This document shows, one piece after another, positions 11,501-20,822 of a stretch of DNA of 64,000 nt. Origin of the DNA: Mesorhabditis belari (lineage: Eukaryota > Nematoda > Chromadorea > Rhabditida > Rhabditidae); NCBI GenBank assembly GCA_958450365.1, contig CAUEEP010000911.1, positions 558,001 through 622,000 of the forward strand, in the 5' to 3' direction. The notes below the pieces were generated by a model. It made no database searches, was not told where the DNA came from, and saw only the letters and a list, made by a program, of their open reading frames with translations. Within the stretch, counting starts at the first letter, position 1; the number at the start of each line of letters is the position of its first letter. The position numbers and the translations under genes are program-made.

Positions 11501-11818
11501 AGAAGGGAAGGGATGGGAAGAAGGGAAGGGATGGGAGGAAGGGAAGGGAGGGGAAGAAGATTTTAAATGAAATGGAATAAAATGAAATGGAAGAATGGAT
11601 TTAGAAAAGAATTAATGGATGTTTGTTGGAATGAAAATCCCTTTGAAAGGCCGAATTTCACGGAGATTCACTCGAAATTGTATAGAGAAATGGAAGAGAA
11701 TCAAGATGAATACAAATATTTGCATTTCAGGTGAGATTTCAATCTTTAAGTGAATGTTCAATGGTCGCAATTTAGCAAGAATTACTACAAAATTGAAACA
11801 AACACCAGTTCAAGTTGA
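2540..11818 (+). CDS. Receptor-type tyrosine kinase (5' end not resolved)
   Basis: Exons: 2540-2617, 3244-3382, 8384-8516, 8706-8858, 8896-9034, 10478-10554, 10601-10763, 10907-10966, 11013-11093, 11140-11267, 11313-11450, 11605-11730, 11776-11818. All junction phases match, giving 485 codons plus stop. The product reads, in order, an extracellular segment (FLNDDTIGDNYGLCSNS), a Thr-rich stalk, a membrane span (LMLIIVFSVVGGVLLLALFG) and a kinase domain. Kinase motifs seen are the Gly loop GSGAFAVVYKG, VAVKT (lysine), the helix C Glu in EEFLDEINF, HRDVAARN, DFG, APE, DVWSFGVLLYE and the C-lobe CWNENPFERP. The HRDxAARN loop marks tyrosine specificity. It should phosphorylate proteins at the plasma membrane in response to an unknown ligand. 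The tail after the kinase is very short, as in several small nematode-expanded receptor kinases. Upstream exons, including any signal peptide, were not identified. Intron 3383-8383 is packed with transposons. Confidence 0.85.
2633..3210. mobile_element. Long-TIR palindromic element with 8-bp target duplication (hAT-like MITE)
   Basis: Two arms of about 270 bp are inverted copies (GTGGGACAAATGCGACC at the outer ends, CAGAGCTTGTGGAA near the centre). The direct repeat GGATCAAG flanks both sides at 2625-2632 and 3211-3218. An 8-bp duplication is the hAT signature, though the outermost bases of the arms do not match perfectly. No transposase is present. It sits in the kinase intron 2618-3243, which would otherwise be about 40 bp long. 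Confidence 0.8.
3503..4021. mobile_element. 519-bp mariner-type MITE, copy 1
   Basis: The ends TTGGGTTGGGGAGAATGAGT are inverted at both termini and flanked by TA. A second copy lies at 44123-44660 in the opposite orientation. It has no open frame of note. It is inserted in the left arm of FB1. Confidence 0.9.
4492..5743 (+). mobile_element. Complete mariner transposon (1252 bp)
   Basis: The inverted ends TTAGGTTGGCAAAAAAGAAA are identical over at least 20 bp on both sides, each bordered by TA. The element has one full-length transposase frame and the usual mariner length. It is inserted in the right arm of FB1, interrupting the pairing with the left arm near 4075. Confidence 0.97.
4664..5671 (+). 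CDS. Mariner transposase, full length, apparently intact
   Basis: 335 residues, a normal mariner size. The N-terminal third is the paired-type helix-turn-helix DNA-binding region (ESQCKRWFQRFRDGDESLED is the family signature), followed by WVPNKL, a variant of the WVPHEL linker motif. The catalytic DDE/D domain shows SDEKW for the first Asp, LHDNARPH for the second and PYSPDLAPSDYHLF for the third. There are 34 residues between the second and third Asp, the mariner D34D spacing. It should cut at the terminal repeats and reinsert at TA. There is no stop or frameshift, and an AATAAA signal follows near 5693. The linker substitution (PN for PH) is the only oddity. Intact coding with matching ends suggests a recent insertion. 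Confidence 0.97.
   Translation: MSDQKFRLRACLWHEFKQGKSAAEAHGALSQVFDEDALSESQCKRWFQRFRDGDESLEDQKHGSRPQIIDNDALKEAIESDPRQTTRDLAEQFDCTDITIENHLHGMGKTNRCGKWVPNKLSDTNKATRIAIAGILTHRAKNSGFFDSIVMSDEKWIQYGNTARKRQWLDPGEAPKPDIHGKKVMLCVWWNSKGLVYFEVLDSGQTVTANLYQGQLDRVDQALRRQGVETASTKFLHDNARPHVAKITQQKIEEMGWEVLPHPPYSPDLAPSDYHLFRSMHHSLAEKKFKNRDEVQIWVSNFFESQPVEFFKKGIHSLRERWRQVIDADGEYLLD
5918..6140. mobile_element. ~223-bp palindromic MITE, copy 1
   Basis: The inverted ends read TACTGGACAATGAAATATCA with TA at both borders. The body holds inverted TCTGTAACTCCCTTGTC and GACAAGGAAGTTACAGA. A second copy lies at 18003-18220. Confidence 0.88.
6909..7446 (+). mobile_element. Internally deleted mariner (538 bp)
   Basis: The inverted ends TTGGGTTGTCCAATAAGTAA (left) and TTAGGTTGTCCAATAAGTAA (right, minus strand) are bordered by TA. 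Only the 5' part of a transposase frame remains. The ends resemble those of FB1, so the same enzyme family may have moved both. Confidence 0.92.
7070..7390 (+). pseudogene. Truncated mariner transposase (DNA-binding part only)
   Basis: About 85 residues of mariner helix-turn-helix remain (KKFVVRASMLYDFKRGKTAA, then SISQCQRWFKRFADGNESLE). The frame then runs into unrelated residues and a stop where the catalytic domain has been deleted. All three catalytic Asp are gone. It could at most make a DNA-binding fragment. Confidence 0.9.
7470..8004 (-). mobile_element. Second internally deleted mariner (535 bp)
   Basis: The ends TTAGGGTGGTGCAAAAGA are inverted and flanked by TA. The transposase remnant is on the minus strand. 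The TIR family differs from those of the relic at 6909 and the intact copy at 4492. Confidence 0.9.
7478..7821 (-). pseudogene. Frameshifted mariner transposase fragment
   Basis: It begins with MVGQKFVLRAALLFNFKIGK in one frame. After a frameshift near codon 23 it continues in another as LSLRQCQTWFQRFRGEDETL and CQSARDLAKIFHCDHVTIER. It then jumps into the 5' terminal repeat, so the catalytic domain is missing. Clearly dead. Confidence 0.9.
8530..8695 (+). repeat. Minisatellite in kinase intron
   Basis: About five units of GAGTAGAGTCAAAACTCCAA plus a variable spacer (AATGGATTG or GTGAGTTG). It fills most of the intron between the transmembrane exon (ends 8516) and the next exon (8706). Confidence 0.85.
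9227..9480 (+). repeat. Tandem duplication, ~128-bp unit
   Basis: Two long units, each carrying CGTCAATGCTTTATCTCACG and the related ATGGTTTATCTCACG, so the 128-bp unit is itself a degenerate doublet. The open frames across it are repeat-borne. Confidence 0.75.
9500..9985 (-). pseudogene. Degenerate pogo/CENP-B-type transposase fragment
   Basis: Read on the minus strand, frame-broken pieces resemble the helix-turn-helix pair of pogo/Tigger/Tc5-like transposases: KAGFDTKVEVLQCV, then FGIDERQIHEWRSQENKL, an acidic stretch (IEEVDLDEDVSNLVYDSDGS), a stop, and LDKAVYEWIIQKS like the second (CENP-B type) domain. At least one frameshift and one stop interrupt it and no DDE domain is visible. It lies in the kinase intron 9035-10477, opposite to the gene. 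Confidence 0.5.
10146..10450 (+). repeat. GC-rich dispersed repeat, two units
   Basis: GGAGTACTCTAATAACCGCC starts at 10144 and again at 10312, each followed by CTTTTTAGAGG segments. A piece between them (GATTTCCTCGATGATGCCACA, 10284-10304) looks like the kinase gene's FLNDDT exon motif and may be another eroded paralogue fragment. Confidence 0.7.
11476..11561 (+). repeat. Purine-rich minisatellite in kinase intron
   Basis: Repeats of GGGAAGAAGGGAAGGGAT (18 bp) lie within the intron 11451-11604. The polypurine strand is the coding strand. Confidence 0.85.
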
Positions 11819-12235
11819 TCATTGAATAGAATCAGATCTTTTCCCCGGTGCTTTTTTTGCCTTCAAATATCTTTTCGTTTTTCGTTTGATTTTATGTACA
11901 AAGAAGGCAGATTTTATGTAAAAACAAGACACATTTTAAGACAAGACAACAAGTCTATCAAATCACATTCTACCAGTGCATTGAAACACTTTTAACACAT
12001 TGACGACGAAACCCTTTTATACCATACAGTCGCGTGGGAAGAGAGCGTTCTGTGCTAGGGATTTTTTCGAAAATTTACGAATAAGTCTGAGTGTTGGGAG
12101 AGGAGAAGTTTAGGACAGGTTGGTTTGAGTTTAGATCTCTCAAACCAATGTTATATTCAAAACTATCTCAAAAGTTGAATTCTTCATGTTTGAAAATCCT
12201 AAATAGCGTCTTTTCAACTTTATTAGTTTTTGCTC

Positions 12236-12660
12236 AACTGTGGGTCACCAGTGGCCCACGTCGTTCCAGACGACAGTTCACTCGTGGGGCACCGGTGGCC
12301 CACGTAGTGTCAGACGACAGTCCACTCGTGGGACACCGGTGGCCCACGTCGTTCCAGACGAAAGTCCACTCGGGGGACACCAGTGGCCCACACCGTCCCA
12401 GGCGACAGTCCACTCGGGGGACACCAGTGGCCCACACCGTCCCAGGCGACAGTCCACTCGGGGGACACCAGTGGCCCACACCGTCCCAGGCGACAGTCCA
12501 CTCGGGGGACACCAGTGGCCCACACCGTCCCAGGCGACAGTCCACTCGGGGGACACCAGTGGCCCACACCGTCCCAGGCGACAGTCCACTCGGGGGACAC
12601 CAGTGGCCCACACCGTCCCAGGCGACAGTCCACTCGGGGGACACCAGTGGCCCACGCCTT
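12236..12660 (+). repeat. 44-bp minisatellite
   Basis: About nine units. The 3' six are nearly identical (GGGGGACACCAGTGGCCCAC onward) and the 5' three are diverged. 44 is not a multiple of three and the unit has no stop in any frame, which produces long open frames on both strands. It looks like recent expansion, not coding sequence. Confidence 0.95.
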
Positions 12661-12735
12661 CGCCAATGTGTTTCCGTCATCATTTCATTTTAAACAAAAT
12701 TTGTAGACAATTTAATTCCTATTGATTCATCATAC

Positions 12736-13347
12736 CAGCAATAATAAATGGTACATTCAATTAAGATCAAAAGAAGAACCCCAACAATGACAGATAAAAT
12801 AATGGTCAACATGAGTGAAGCCTTGCTTTTTGATGATGAAGATGTTGAGATTGATCCAATTAAGATCAATAGAAGAGCCCCAACGAAGAAGAACCCCAAC
12901 AATATTGATTGAGAGATTATGTTAAGCTTAAGACTCTCTTTTGAAAGATGTTGTTGTGGAGTTTGTTGACAAGGAAGTGATTCGTCGTGTTGCGGTTGCT
13001 AGATTTACTTTCGTTGCTGAGCTTTGCAGAACTTGCTAAGCCTTGCAGAACTTGCTAAGCCTGCAGAACTTGCTAAGCCTGCAGAACTTGCTAAGCCTTG
13101 CAGAACTTGCTAAGCCTGCAGAACTTGCTAAGCCTAAGCAGAAGGCTAGTTAACATTTACACTTTGTTTTTATTTGTGCCGTAATTGCTGAAGTAGTTGT
13201 TGAGCTAGCAGTAGTAGTGCTTGTAGTTGACATGGTTATGCTCGGCTTCAACCATTCAACCATTCAACCATTCAACCAATGGTTGAAGCCGAGCATAGCT
13301 CATAATTGTCGCCAATTGTGTCATCGTTGAGGAAATCTTTCGAACTC
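12736..13347 (-). pseudogene. Eroded paralogue of the receptor kinase (stalk and transmembrane exons)
   Basis: On the minus strand, after a TTTTAG acceptor at 13348, comes KDFLNDDTIGDNYELCSAS, closely matching the extracellular exon at 3244-3382. A Thr/Ser-rich stalk follows and ends at a GTGTAAATG donor (13162). After an intron with a minisatellite comes a transmembrane exon (SKASLMLTIILSVIVGVLLL) ending at a GTATGATG donor at 12735. Exon order and boundaries match the intact gene. A one-base insertion before KDFLN and a stop inside an expanded TGGTTGAA hairpin break it, and no kinase domain follows. Confidence 0.75.
13020..13140 (+). repeat. Minisatellite CTTGCAGAACTTGCTAAGC
   Basis: Six to seven units of 17-19 bp (GCAGAACTTGCTAAGCCT core) inside the intron of the eroded kinase paralogue. 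Confidence 0.9.
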
Positions 13348-13659
13348 CTAAAATTTGCTTTTATCTTTCGATTTATTCCAACATACATAACGAAAATAAA
13401 TAAAATAAATTTTGATTTTGATTTCTTTCAATATCACTTCACTTTTGTCATCGATTAGACTAGTCTAGCAATGAGTATGGTCATTTGGACAGTCCAGTCA
13501 GTCCAAAAGGTTGTCCAACATCAAAGCAACTTGAGCCGGCTTCAATTAAGATGTGGTTGATTTACATTCTTAAAGCTTTAACAACCTTTTTCCTGTTTTC
13601 CTGTTTTTTTTCTCGCTATTGCATTGTCTTTATATTATTATTCAAGAAATTTGATAATT

Positions 13660-14500
13660 TTAGGAATGGTGAAGAAGTCTGTTCATTGCGATTCAATCAT
13701 AGTCTTGCACAAAAGGTGGTACATCTGCCAGACGACGACATCCAGACGACATCGACGACATCAAGTCGTACATCTTTCCCAGAGTTGATACGCTTTAGAA
13801 AGCTTTGTCAATCAGAAAGCTTTGTCAATCAGAAAGCTTTAGAAAGCACAGTTTCCAACGTAAACCAAGAATCCCAATCGATTCTTCAAAGAAAACACAA
13901 AAAAAGAAAAACCTTTCGAAAACTGAAATTTTATAAATCCTGAATGTCACAGCAGAGTTTGAGAGCAAAGTTTTTAAAATTCTGCAAATTTTGTGAATCC
14001 TGGGTTTCGCAGGATTTTGTTAGGGCCTTGTTTGGCGCAATTTCCAAAGAAAACCCTTTCGAAAACTTAAATTTCATAAATCCTGGATGTCACAGCATAG
14101 TTTGAGAGCAAAGTTTTTAAAATTCTGCAAATTTTGTGAATCCTGGGTTTCGCAGGATTTTGTTAGGGCCTTGTTTGGCGCAATTTCCAAAGAAAAACCT
14201 TTCGAAAACTTAAATTTCATAAATCCTGGATGTCACAGCATAGTTTAAAGCAAAATGGAGTTGAAAAGAGTTTAATAGTTTTCAAGAAATTATTATTCAA
14301 GAAATGGTGAAGAAGGAATGGTGAATTAGGAATGGTGAAGAAATCTGTTCATCGCGATTCAATCATAGTCTTGCAAAAAAGGTGGTACATCTGCCACATC
14401 GACGACATCAAGACGACACCAAGTCGTACATCTTTCCCAGAGTTGATACGCTTTAGAAAGCTTTGTTAGTCAGAAAGCTTTGTCAATCAGAAAGCTTTGT
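13660..14500 (+). repeat. Duplicated gene-like segment separated by 143-bp-family repeats
   Basis: The stretch 13662-13815 (AGGAATGGTGAAGAAGTCTG through GTTGATACGCTTTAGAAAGC) recurs at 14329-14470 with small indels. The first copy is open (GEEVCSLRFNHSLAQKVVHL) and is preceded at 13550-13650 by a hydrophobic frame. The second copy is out of frame. Between them are two copies of the 143-bp family (minus orientation, 13940-14250). I recognise no domain. Confidence 0.5.
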
Positions 14501-15469
14501 CAATCAGAAAGCTTTAGAAAACACAGTTTTCAACGTAAACCAAGAATCCAAATCTTCTTTCTTCAAAGAAACCACAAAAAAACTCCTCTTCTCGTCTTCT
14601 CATTAGTCTTGGTCATCGAATCGGGCGATTCTCCGCGCTCTGAGTCAGCTTTGTATGGGCGGCCGGTGACGAACCCACCACCACTTGTGTTGTTGCCCCC
14701 AAAATCGAGCAATCACCAAATTTTTGCCAGTTTCCCCCATCCTGGAGCGCACGTTACTGATTTTGACTAAATTCGGCGATCAAAAGTGAATTTCGCCGAA
14801 ATTCGCTGTAATCTATTCGAGCGCTACACCGAAAAATTGAAAATTTATGCTTTTGTAAAAAATTTTTGTTTCAAACTATGCTGTGACACCCAGGATTCAT
14901 GAATTTTGAGTTTATTAGCAAGATTTCTGTTTGAAAATTGACCCAAACCCGGTCCAACCCGGTCGGGACTTGCTTGCGCCAGCGGGAGGCTTTAGGGAAC
15001 CTACTGGCCTCGCAAGTTTCAACCGGAAAAGTCTCAAAATTAAGTGAATTGTGGAAATTTGGCTAGAATTCGTTTGTTTTTTGTTTTGGCAATGTGATTT
15101 GGTCGGTTTAGTTTCGCAATTCTTTCAATTCTTTCAATTTTTCCATTTTTTTCCAATTTGACTGAAAAAATGTTCGAAAACAAAAAAATTAGCTTATTTG
15201 GAACGCACAAAAAAGGCAAGCGGCTAATTTGAGTTACCAAATAGTCTAAATGAGCGCTGACTCGTTGGTAAACGGTAATAGAGTGTGCTCCTTGTTGACA
15301 GACAATTTGTCAGACAAATTTGTCTTGACAACTTTTTTGTCGGACAATTGATCCGACAAACTTCCGACAACGCGTTTTCTAAAAGGTGCGCTTTTTAAGC
15401 AAAGCTATAAAGGCCGCGCTAAAAAAAATGTGCAAAAGTTTCTTAAAATGTAGTAATGGATAGTTTTAT
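14500..15469. other. No gene recognised
   Basis: Contains one partial unit of the 143-bp family (14872-14905), a GC-richer patch at 14620-14720 and AT-rich sequence. I see no exon with supporting splice sites. Confidence 0.5.
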
Positions 15470-16182
15470 TTAAAGGGGGGTATTAATCGCGGCCGGGTGA
15501 CGATAAAAATTTTTTTACGGCAACCACCTGTTTTTTTATTTTAATATCGCTGATTTTATTATAAAAAGAATAAAAATCACCCGGCTAGAGTGATTTGATG
15601 GGTTTACAAATTTTTGGAGACACTGCAAGACTTGGAGAAAAACAAGATCGTCACTCATCAGACACCTCAGCACAGTCTAGATCGATTGAATTTTAATTGC
15701 AGATAAATTTAAAAACAAAATAAAAAGCACAAAAAACAATAAAAATAAATTGTTAATCTATAATTCTTCCTCTTGCTCACTTTCATCTTCGCTCAAGTAC
15801 AGCAGTTCCTCAAATCGGCTTCCTATCTTATCAATTTCCAGCGCATCTTCACCAGAAGTGACTGAATCTCCTCCACCGTAGGACATCTTCAGCGCTTTAA
15901 TTGACACAATTAGATCTTTTTTCCATTTGTGGTCGCTTGTGGTTTTAGTTTTCTCAAATAGGTGCCTTTTAGCTGAGGTGTCTGATGAGTGACGATCTTG
16001 TTTTTCTCCAAGCCTTGCAGTGTCTCCAAAAATTTGTAAACCCATCAAATCACTCTAGCCGGGTGATTTTTATTCTTTTTATAATAAAATCAGCGATATT
16101 AAAATAAAAAAAACAGGTGGTTGCCGTAAAAAAATTTTTATCGTCACCCGGCCGCGATTAATACCCCCCCCCCCTTTAAGGA
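15470..16182. mobile_element. Long-TIR element flanked by TTAA
   Basis: Arms of roughly 200 bp are almost perfect inverted copies: 15476-15670 (GGGGTATTAATCGCGGCCGG onward) against 15970-16178. Both ends read TTAA followed by AGGGGGG, which fits a TTAA target duplication as used by piggyBac-type elements. The central part carries a short minus-strand frame (15758-16048). A G/C homopolymer differs in length between the two ends. Confidence 0.8.
15758..16048 (-). CDS. 96-residue open frame inside the TTAA element
   Basis: It starts MMGLQIFGDTARLGEKQDRH within one arm and runs through the unique centre. It has a basic middle (HLFEKTKTTSDHKWKKDL) and an acidic end (YLSEDESEQEEEL). I recognise no transposase catalytic motif. 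It could be the remnant of an element-encoded protein or a chance frame. The acidic tail is compositionally coding-like, but that is the only support. Confidence 0.3.
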   Translation of the reverse strand: MMGLQIFGDTARLGEKQDRHSSDTSAKRHLFEKTKTTSDHKWKKDLIVSIKALKMSYGGGDSVTSGEDALEIDKIGSRFEELLYLSEDESEQEEEL

Positions 16183-16724
16183 TTTAGGTTTTTTAGGGCG
16201 TGGAATTTGTTTTTGAATAGTTCTAGTGCAAATGTAGACAACAAGCCCGGTAAATTCTTAAATAATATAATTTTTTAATAGTGTTTCTTAACTTTTTCCG
16301 TTTTAGATATGTTTTCTTTAATTTTACATGGCATTTTAAAATTTTTAAGTTTTAGCGAACTTTTGACATGAGCTGCGACGATGAAAATGTCTGAAAATGA
16401 TTTATAAGCGTAAAGGCAACTATCACTAGAATTTACCCTATTACTGGGAGAAGCATCCATTTTCTCTCACAATCACACGGTTCTCTACGCAGTACTCTAA
16501 ATAGTAGGAATTATCAATTTAACCTGTTTGAAAAGGAAAAAAAAAACAAAAAGTTATGGAAAGAATAACAGAAAAAAAAGCGCAAGATTTTAATGTACAT
16601 TTGCATTTTGAAAAATTTGCTGACGCAAAGCATAGGGTTACGGTAGCTTATCTTCGGCGCGCGCTTTTTAGAAAACGCGTTGTCTGCAAGGAACACACTC
16701 TAAACGGTAAACGGTGAGTAGAGT

Positions 16725-17250
16725 AATCCGTTTTCTAAACCATGCCCTTTTCTCTTTCTACCGTAATCCAAATTAGTCAGTAAACGATGTTTTGGCGAAT
16801 CTGGAAGTCACTAGAGTTTTTCCAAAGCTTAAAACATTAAAATTAGCAGTTTCATCTATTGGCCCCATATCCGTTTTCTAAACCGTGCCCTTTTCTTCAT
16901 CTACCGTAATCCAAATTAGTCAGTAAACGATGTTTTGGCGAATCTGAAGTCACTAGAGTTTTTCAAAGCTCAAAACATTAAAATTATCAGTTTCATCTAT
17001 TGGCCCCATATCCGTTTTCTAAACCGTGCCCTTTTCTTCATCTACCGTAATCCAAATTAGTCAGTAAACGGTTTTTTGGCGAATCTGGAAGTCACTAGAG
17101 TTTTTCCAAAGCTTAAAACATTAAAATTAGCAGTTTCATCTATTGGCCCCATATCCGTTTTCTAAACCGTGCCCTTTTCTCTTTCTACCGTAATCCAAAT
17201 TCATTAGTAAACGGTGTTTTGGCCATTCTGGAAGGCACTAGGGTTGTTCT
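16725..17250 (+). repeat. Tandem ~143-bp units (CCGTTTTCTAAACCGTGCCC family)
   Basis: About 3.5 units. Each begins CCGTTTTCTAAACCGTGCCC, then CTACCGTAATCC, then a TCTGGAAGTCACTAG block. The same family is tandem again at 54785-55270, just downstream of the last calcium channel exon's acceptor. Confidence 0.9.
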
Positions 17251-17544
17251 CAAGTTCAGAAATTTAAAATTTGAAAATTTAGAAATTTAAAATTCCTGAG
17301 CCTGAGCCTGAGCCATTTAATCCAGTAGCATCGTACCCTAAACCGTGTCTCTTTCCTCTTTCTACCGTAATCTTGTCTCTATTTTTATCCAATCTATGCA
17401 CTTTTTGTGTCTTTCGATATTTTGTATCACAGAATTCGGTCAAAAAGTGGAGAGATCGGATAAAAATGGAGACAGGACTACGGTAGAAAAGAGCACGGTT
17501 TAGAAAACGATCTAGAAGGAAAGGTAAATAGTAGACTTGTGTTT

Positions 17545-17705
17545 CGGTTGAACCGGAAACGTTCTTTTTCGGTTCGGTTTCGGTTTCGGTTTCGGTTAAC
17601 CGAACCGAACCGAAAAAAAATATTTTTCGGTTGAACCGAAACCGAACCGAACCGAAAAAATCATCTTTTCGGTTGAACCGAAACCGAACCGAACCGAAAT
17701 TCGAT
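17545..17705 (-). repeat. AACCGAAACCGAACCG repeat, block 1
   Basis: Short-period repeat of ACCGAA/TTCGGT with switches in orientation, so it can fold back. Block 2 is at 18260-18475. The two blocks bracket about 550 bp that includes the MITE at 18003. Confidence 0.9.
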
Positions 17706-18002
17706 AACGTGCGATAAAGTGAACCAATGCAAAACGCAATAAATTTATGCGAATGACGCCAAACTCTGTTTTTTTTTATTTTTGCATGAATATTCAGTTG
17801 GTTAGGCTGAATAACTTGACAGTAAATAGATAAAAAGCATTTTGCAACAAAGTTCGTTTTATATTTCCTCGATTTTTTTTTGCAATTGCGCAATTGTTTT
17901 TCAAAAAAAACATTCTTCACTTTTTCTGTCTTTACTTGCACCATTTTGTTTGTTTGCTTTCATTTGTTTTGCCATAGGTATAAACTGTTCAAACTTAAAC
18001 TG

Positions 18003-18220
18003 CTGGACAATGAAATATGATATTTGAAAAAAGATCATCACTTTCGCGCGTCTGTAACTCCTTTGTCTTTACCGTATTTCTAAATATTAATATATGCCAC
18101 TGTGTAGCCCATGAAAAGAGCTTTCAGAAAATGTATAACACTAATAGTTTAAACTCAAAGACAAGGGAGATACAGACGCGCGAAAGTGACGATCTTTTTT
18201 CAAATATGATATTTCATTGT
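18003..18220. mobile_element. ~220-bp palindromic MITE, copy 2
   Basis: Strongly similar to 5918-6140 along its whole length. The right end has a small duplication (ATTTCATTGTCAAATATGAT) in place of the clean terminus. Confidence 0.88.
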
Positions 18221-18259
18221 CAAATATGATATTTCAAATTACAATCGCTAAAAATTTGA

Positions 18260-18475
18260 GTCAACCGAAACCGAACCGAACCGACAAACTCAGTTTTCGG
18301 TTGAACCGAAACTGAACCGAACCGAAAAACTCATCTTTTCGGTTCAACCGAACCGAACCGAGCCGAAAGACTCATCTTTTCGGTTCAACCGAACCGAACC
18401 GAACCGAAGATTTCGGTTGACTTCGGTTGAACCGAAACCGAAACTGAACCGAAAAGAGCCAACCGAAACACAAGT
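18260..18475 (+). repeat. AACCGAAACCGAACCG repeat, block 2
   Basis: Same short-period repeat as 17545-17705, again in both orientations. Confidence 0.9.
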
Positions 18476-18584
18476 CTAGTAAATAGTGATCAAGCTGCCA
18501 CACTTTGATATAAATTCTTGACATTAATTTAGCTACTTTTCGAGCACATTGGCGCAAATGGGCACAGCAGTAACGGATTGGCGA

Positions 18585-18690
18585 TCGGTGGAGCCTCGCC
18601 GAGCGGTGGAGCCTCGCCGAGCGGTGGAGCCTCGCCGAGCGGTGGAGCCTCGCCGAGCGGTGGAGCCTCGCCGAGCGGTGGAGCCTCGGA
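18585..18690 (+). repeat. 18-bp minisatellite (GAGCGGTGGAGCCTCGCC)
   Basis: Six units followed by a unique tail containing CGGACGACGATGAGATTCGG. The same tail follows a 20-bp minisatellite at 31773-32030, so the two loci are related copies with different repeat lengths. Confidence 0.93.
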
Positions 18691-19114
18691 CGGCCTCGGA
18701 GTGCAGACGGCTTTTCAAGGAAAGATCGGACGACGATGAGATTCGGAAAATGATAATAAAGCAATAAAGAATTGTTTGCGTTCACCAATAAGTATAATCA
18801 ATTAGCGAATCGATGCCAATCTTATGCATTTACATTAGTAATTGAAAATTTTGTTTCTGCTGTTTTTGCTGAATTTCGATCAACTCCCGGATTTGTAAAT
18901 TTCTAAAAAGTTTCCAAAATCTGGCACAGTTACCTAGCTCTTTGAAGTGTTCAGAATTGCTTGTGATTTAGCGTTTTTTAAGTTAAACTTCACACTAGAA
19001 CTTGCCGGAATCAGTTTTTGATTTACATTCGCAATACTGGTCCCTCTGTTTTGCCCACGTTTTAACTACCGTAAATACTGTGATTGGACGGCACCCCTAC
19101 GCTGGTACAAATTG

Positions 19115-19205
19115 CGTTTTTGACAATTCGACAATTCGACAATTAAAATTTGACGATTCGACAATTCGACAATTAAAATTTGACAATTCGACAAAATGAC
19201 AAAAT
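19115..19205 (+). repeat. Short tandem repeat GACAATTCGACAATT
   Basis: Nested 9- and 30-bp periods (TTCGACAATTAAAATTTGAC). Confidence 0.85.
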
Positions 19206-19373
19206 TCAACTTTAAGGTCGGATCGAGATTTCCAACGAAACATGGTTTTTATGTTTTTCCGGAATGCACAAATAACATAAAATTATGAAGGGGAAAAGTT
19301 TTTAGAGAAAGAAAAATGGAAAAAACCGTCAGACCATAAAGTGTACCTACAGTAAGTACACTTTACGGTCCAG

Positions 19374-19835
19374 GGTTCTGACTGGGAATCTTGACTGCGA
19401 GTTCTGACTGAGAATCTTGACTGGGAATCTTGACTGGGAATCTTGGCTGGGAATCTTGACTGCAAATCCTGGCTACGAATCCTGACTACGAATCCTGACT
19501 GCGATTCCTGACTGCGAATCTTGACTGGGAATCCTGACTGCGACTCCTGACTGCCAATCCTGACTGCGAATCCAGACTGCGACTCCTGACTGGGAATCCT
19601 GACTGCGAATCCTGACTACAAATCCAGACTACGAATCATGACTGCGAATTCTGACTGAGAATCTTGACTACGACTCCTGACTGCGACTCCTGACTGCCAA
19701 TCCTGACTGCGAACCCAGACTGTGACTCCTGACTGCGAATCTTGACTGCGACTCCTGACTACGAATCCTGACTACGAATCCTGACTGCGAGTCCAGACTA
19801 CGAATCCTGACTGCAATTCTGACTGTGGGCAACTT
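19374..19835 (+). repeat. 13-bp minisatellite (CTGACTGCGAATC)
   Basis: Roughly 35 imperfect units of CTGACTGCGAATC with variants such as CTGACTACGAATC and CTGACTGCGACTC. Confidence 0.92.
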
Positions 19836-19839
19836 GGAA

Positions 19840-20500
19840 TATCGGTAAAAATTGAACGGGACCCTTTAATAGAACGCCTGCCGGGGAAAAAATGACGGGC
19901 GGAAAAACTAGAACGGCAATTCAATTACAGTTCAATTACAGTATGTCTTGTAGGCGATTCTCGTAAACATTCCTAGGCTTTGGGTTCCAGCTCAAAAGAC
20001 AGCTCTGATTTATTTATCATATTTATCATCTTTATCATATTTGAGATCCCTGAAAGAGAAAAATTGGAAAGAACAAGATCTCAGAGTCAAAGATCGATCG
20101 CTCAAGGCAAGGCTATTTTTGGGAGAAATGAGCAATGAGATATCCTGATCTCTCCTTTCCTTTCTCCATTTTCTTTTGTCAACGATTTTCGGGGGAATCC
20201 CCCGATCTGATCAAAGCCACGTGGTCCTTTTTGGGGGAAAAGAAAAGGTTAGACGTTTGATCTTTCGTTGGGCTTTCAAAGAACGCCTACTCTACCCGGT
20301 TTGACCTAGTTTTTATGCAAATTTGGGTGATCTTTAATGATCGCTGACTAGAAGTGTTCAAAAATCAAAGATCAGTGAGGTTTTTTTACCGCTTTTAAAC
20401 TGTTAACTGTGCGGAAAGTATTAAGCATAGAAGAAATTGTAAAAAAATGCTTTTCGAAATACCGATTCGATTCGAAATAAAACAAGGTTCCGATCGGGCC
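19840..20500. other. No gene recognised
   Basis: Mixed sequence with many GATC sites near 20040-20240. No supported exon. Confidence 0.5.
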
Positions 20501-20504
20501 TTTT

Positions 20505-20745
20505 TTGGGCCAATTTCCAAAGAAAAACCTTTCGAGAACTTAAATTTCATAAATCCTGGATGTCACAGCATCGTTTGAGAGCAAAGTTTTCAAAATTCTG
20601 CAAATTTTGCGAATCCTGGGTGTAACAGGATTTCGATAGGGCCTTTTTTGGGCCAATTTTCAAAGAAAAACCTTTCGAAAACCTTAATTTCATAAATCCT
20701 GGATGTCACAGCATAGTTTAAAGCAAAATGGAGTTGAAAAGAGTT
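20505..20745 (-). repeat. 143-bp family, ~1.5 units (minus orientation)
   Basis: Contains CCTGGATGTCACAGCAT and AATTTCATAAATCC, matching the tandem block at 21470-22310 read on the other strand. Confidence 0.88.
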
Positions 20746-20822
20746 TAATAGTTTTTATAACTACTGTGTACACCATGTGTCTAATTTCAGATTTCAGATT
20801 TCAAGATTTACTTACAAGGGAA

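Noticed and set aside
12091..12725. Open frames of 107-200 residues on both strands
   Set aside because: They follow a 44-bp satellite without stop codons; 44 is not divisible by three, so all frames are open by construction.
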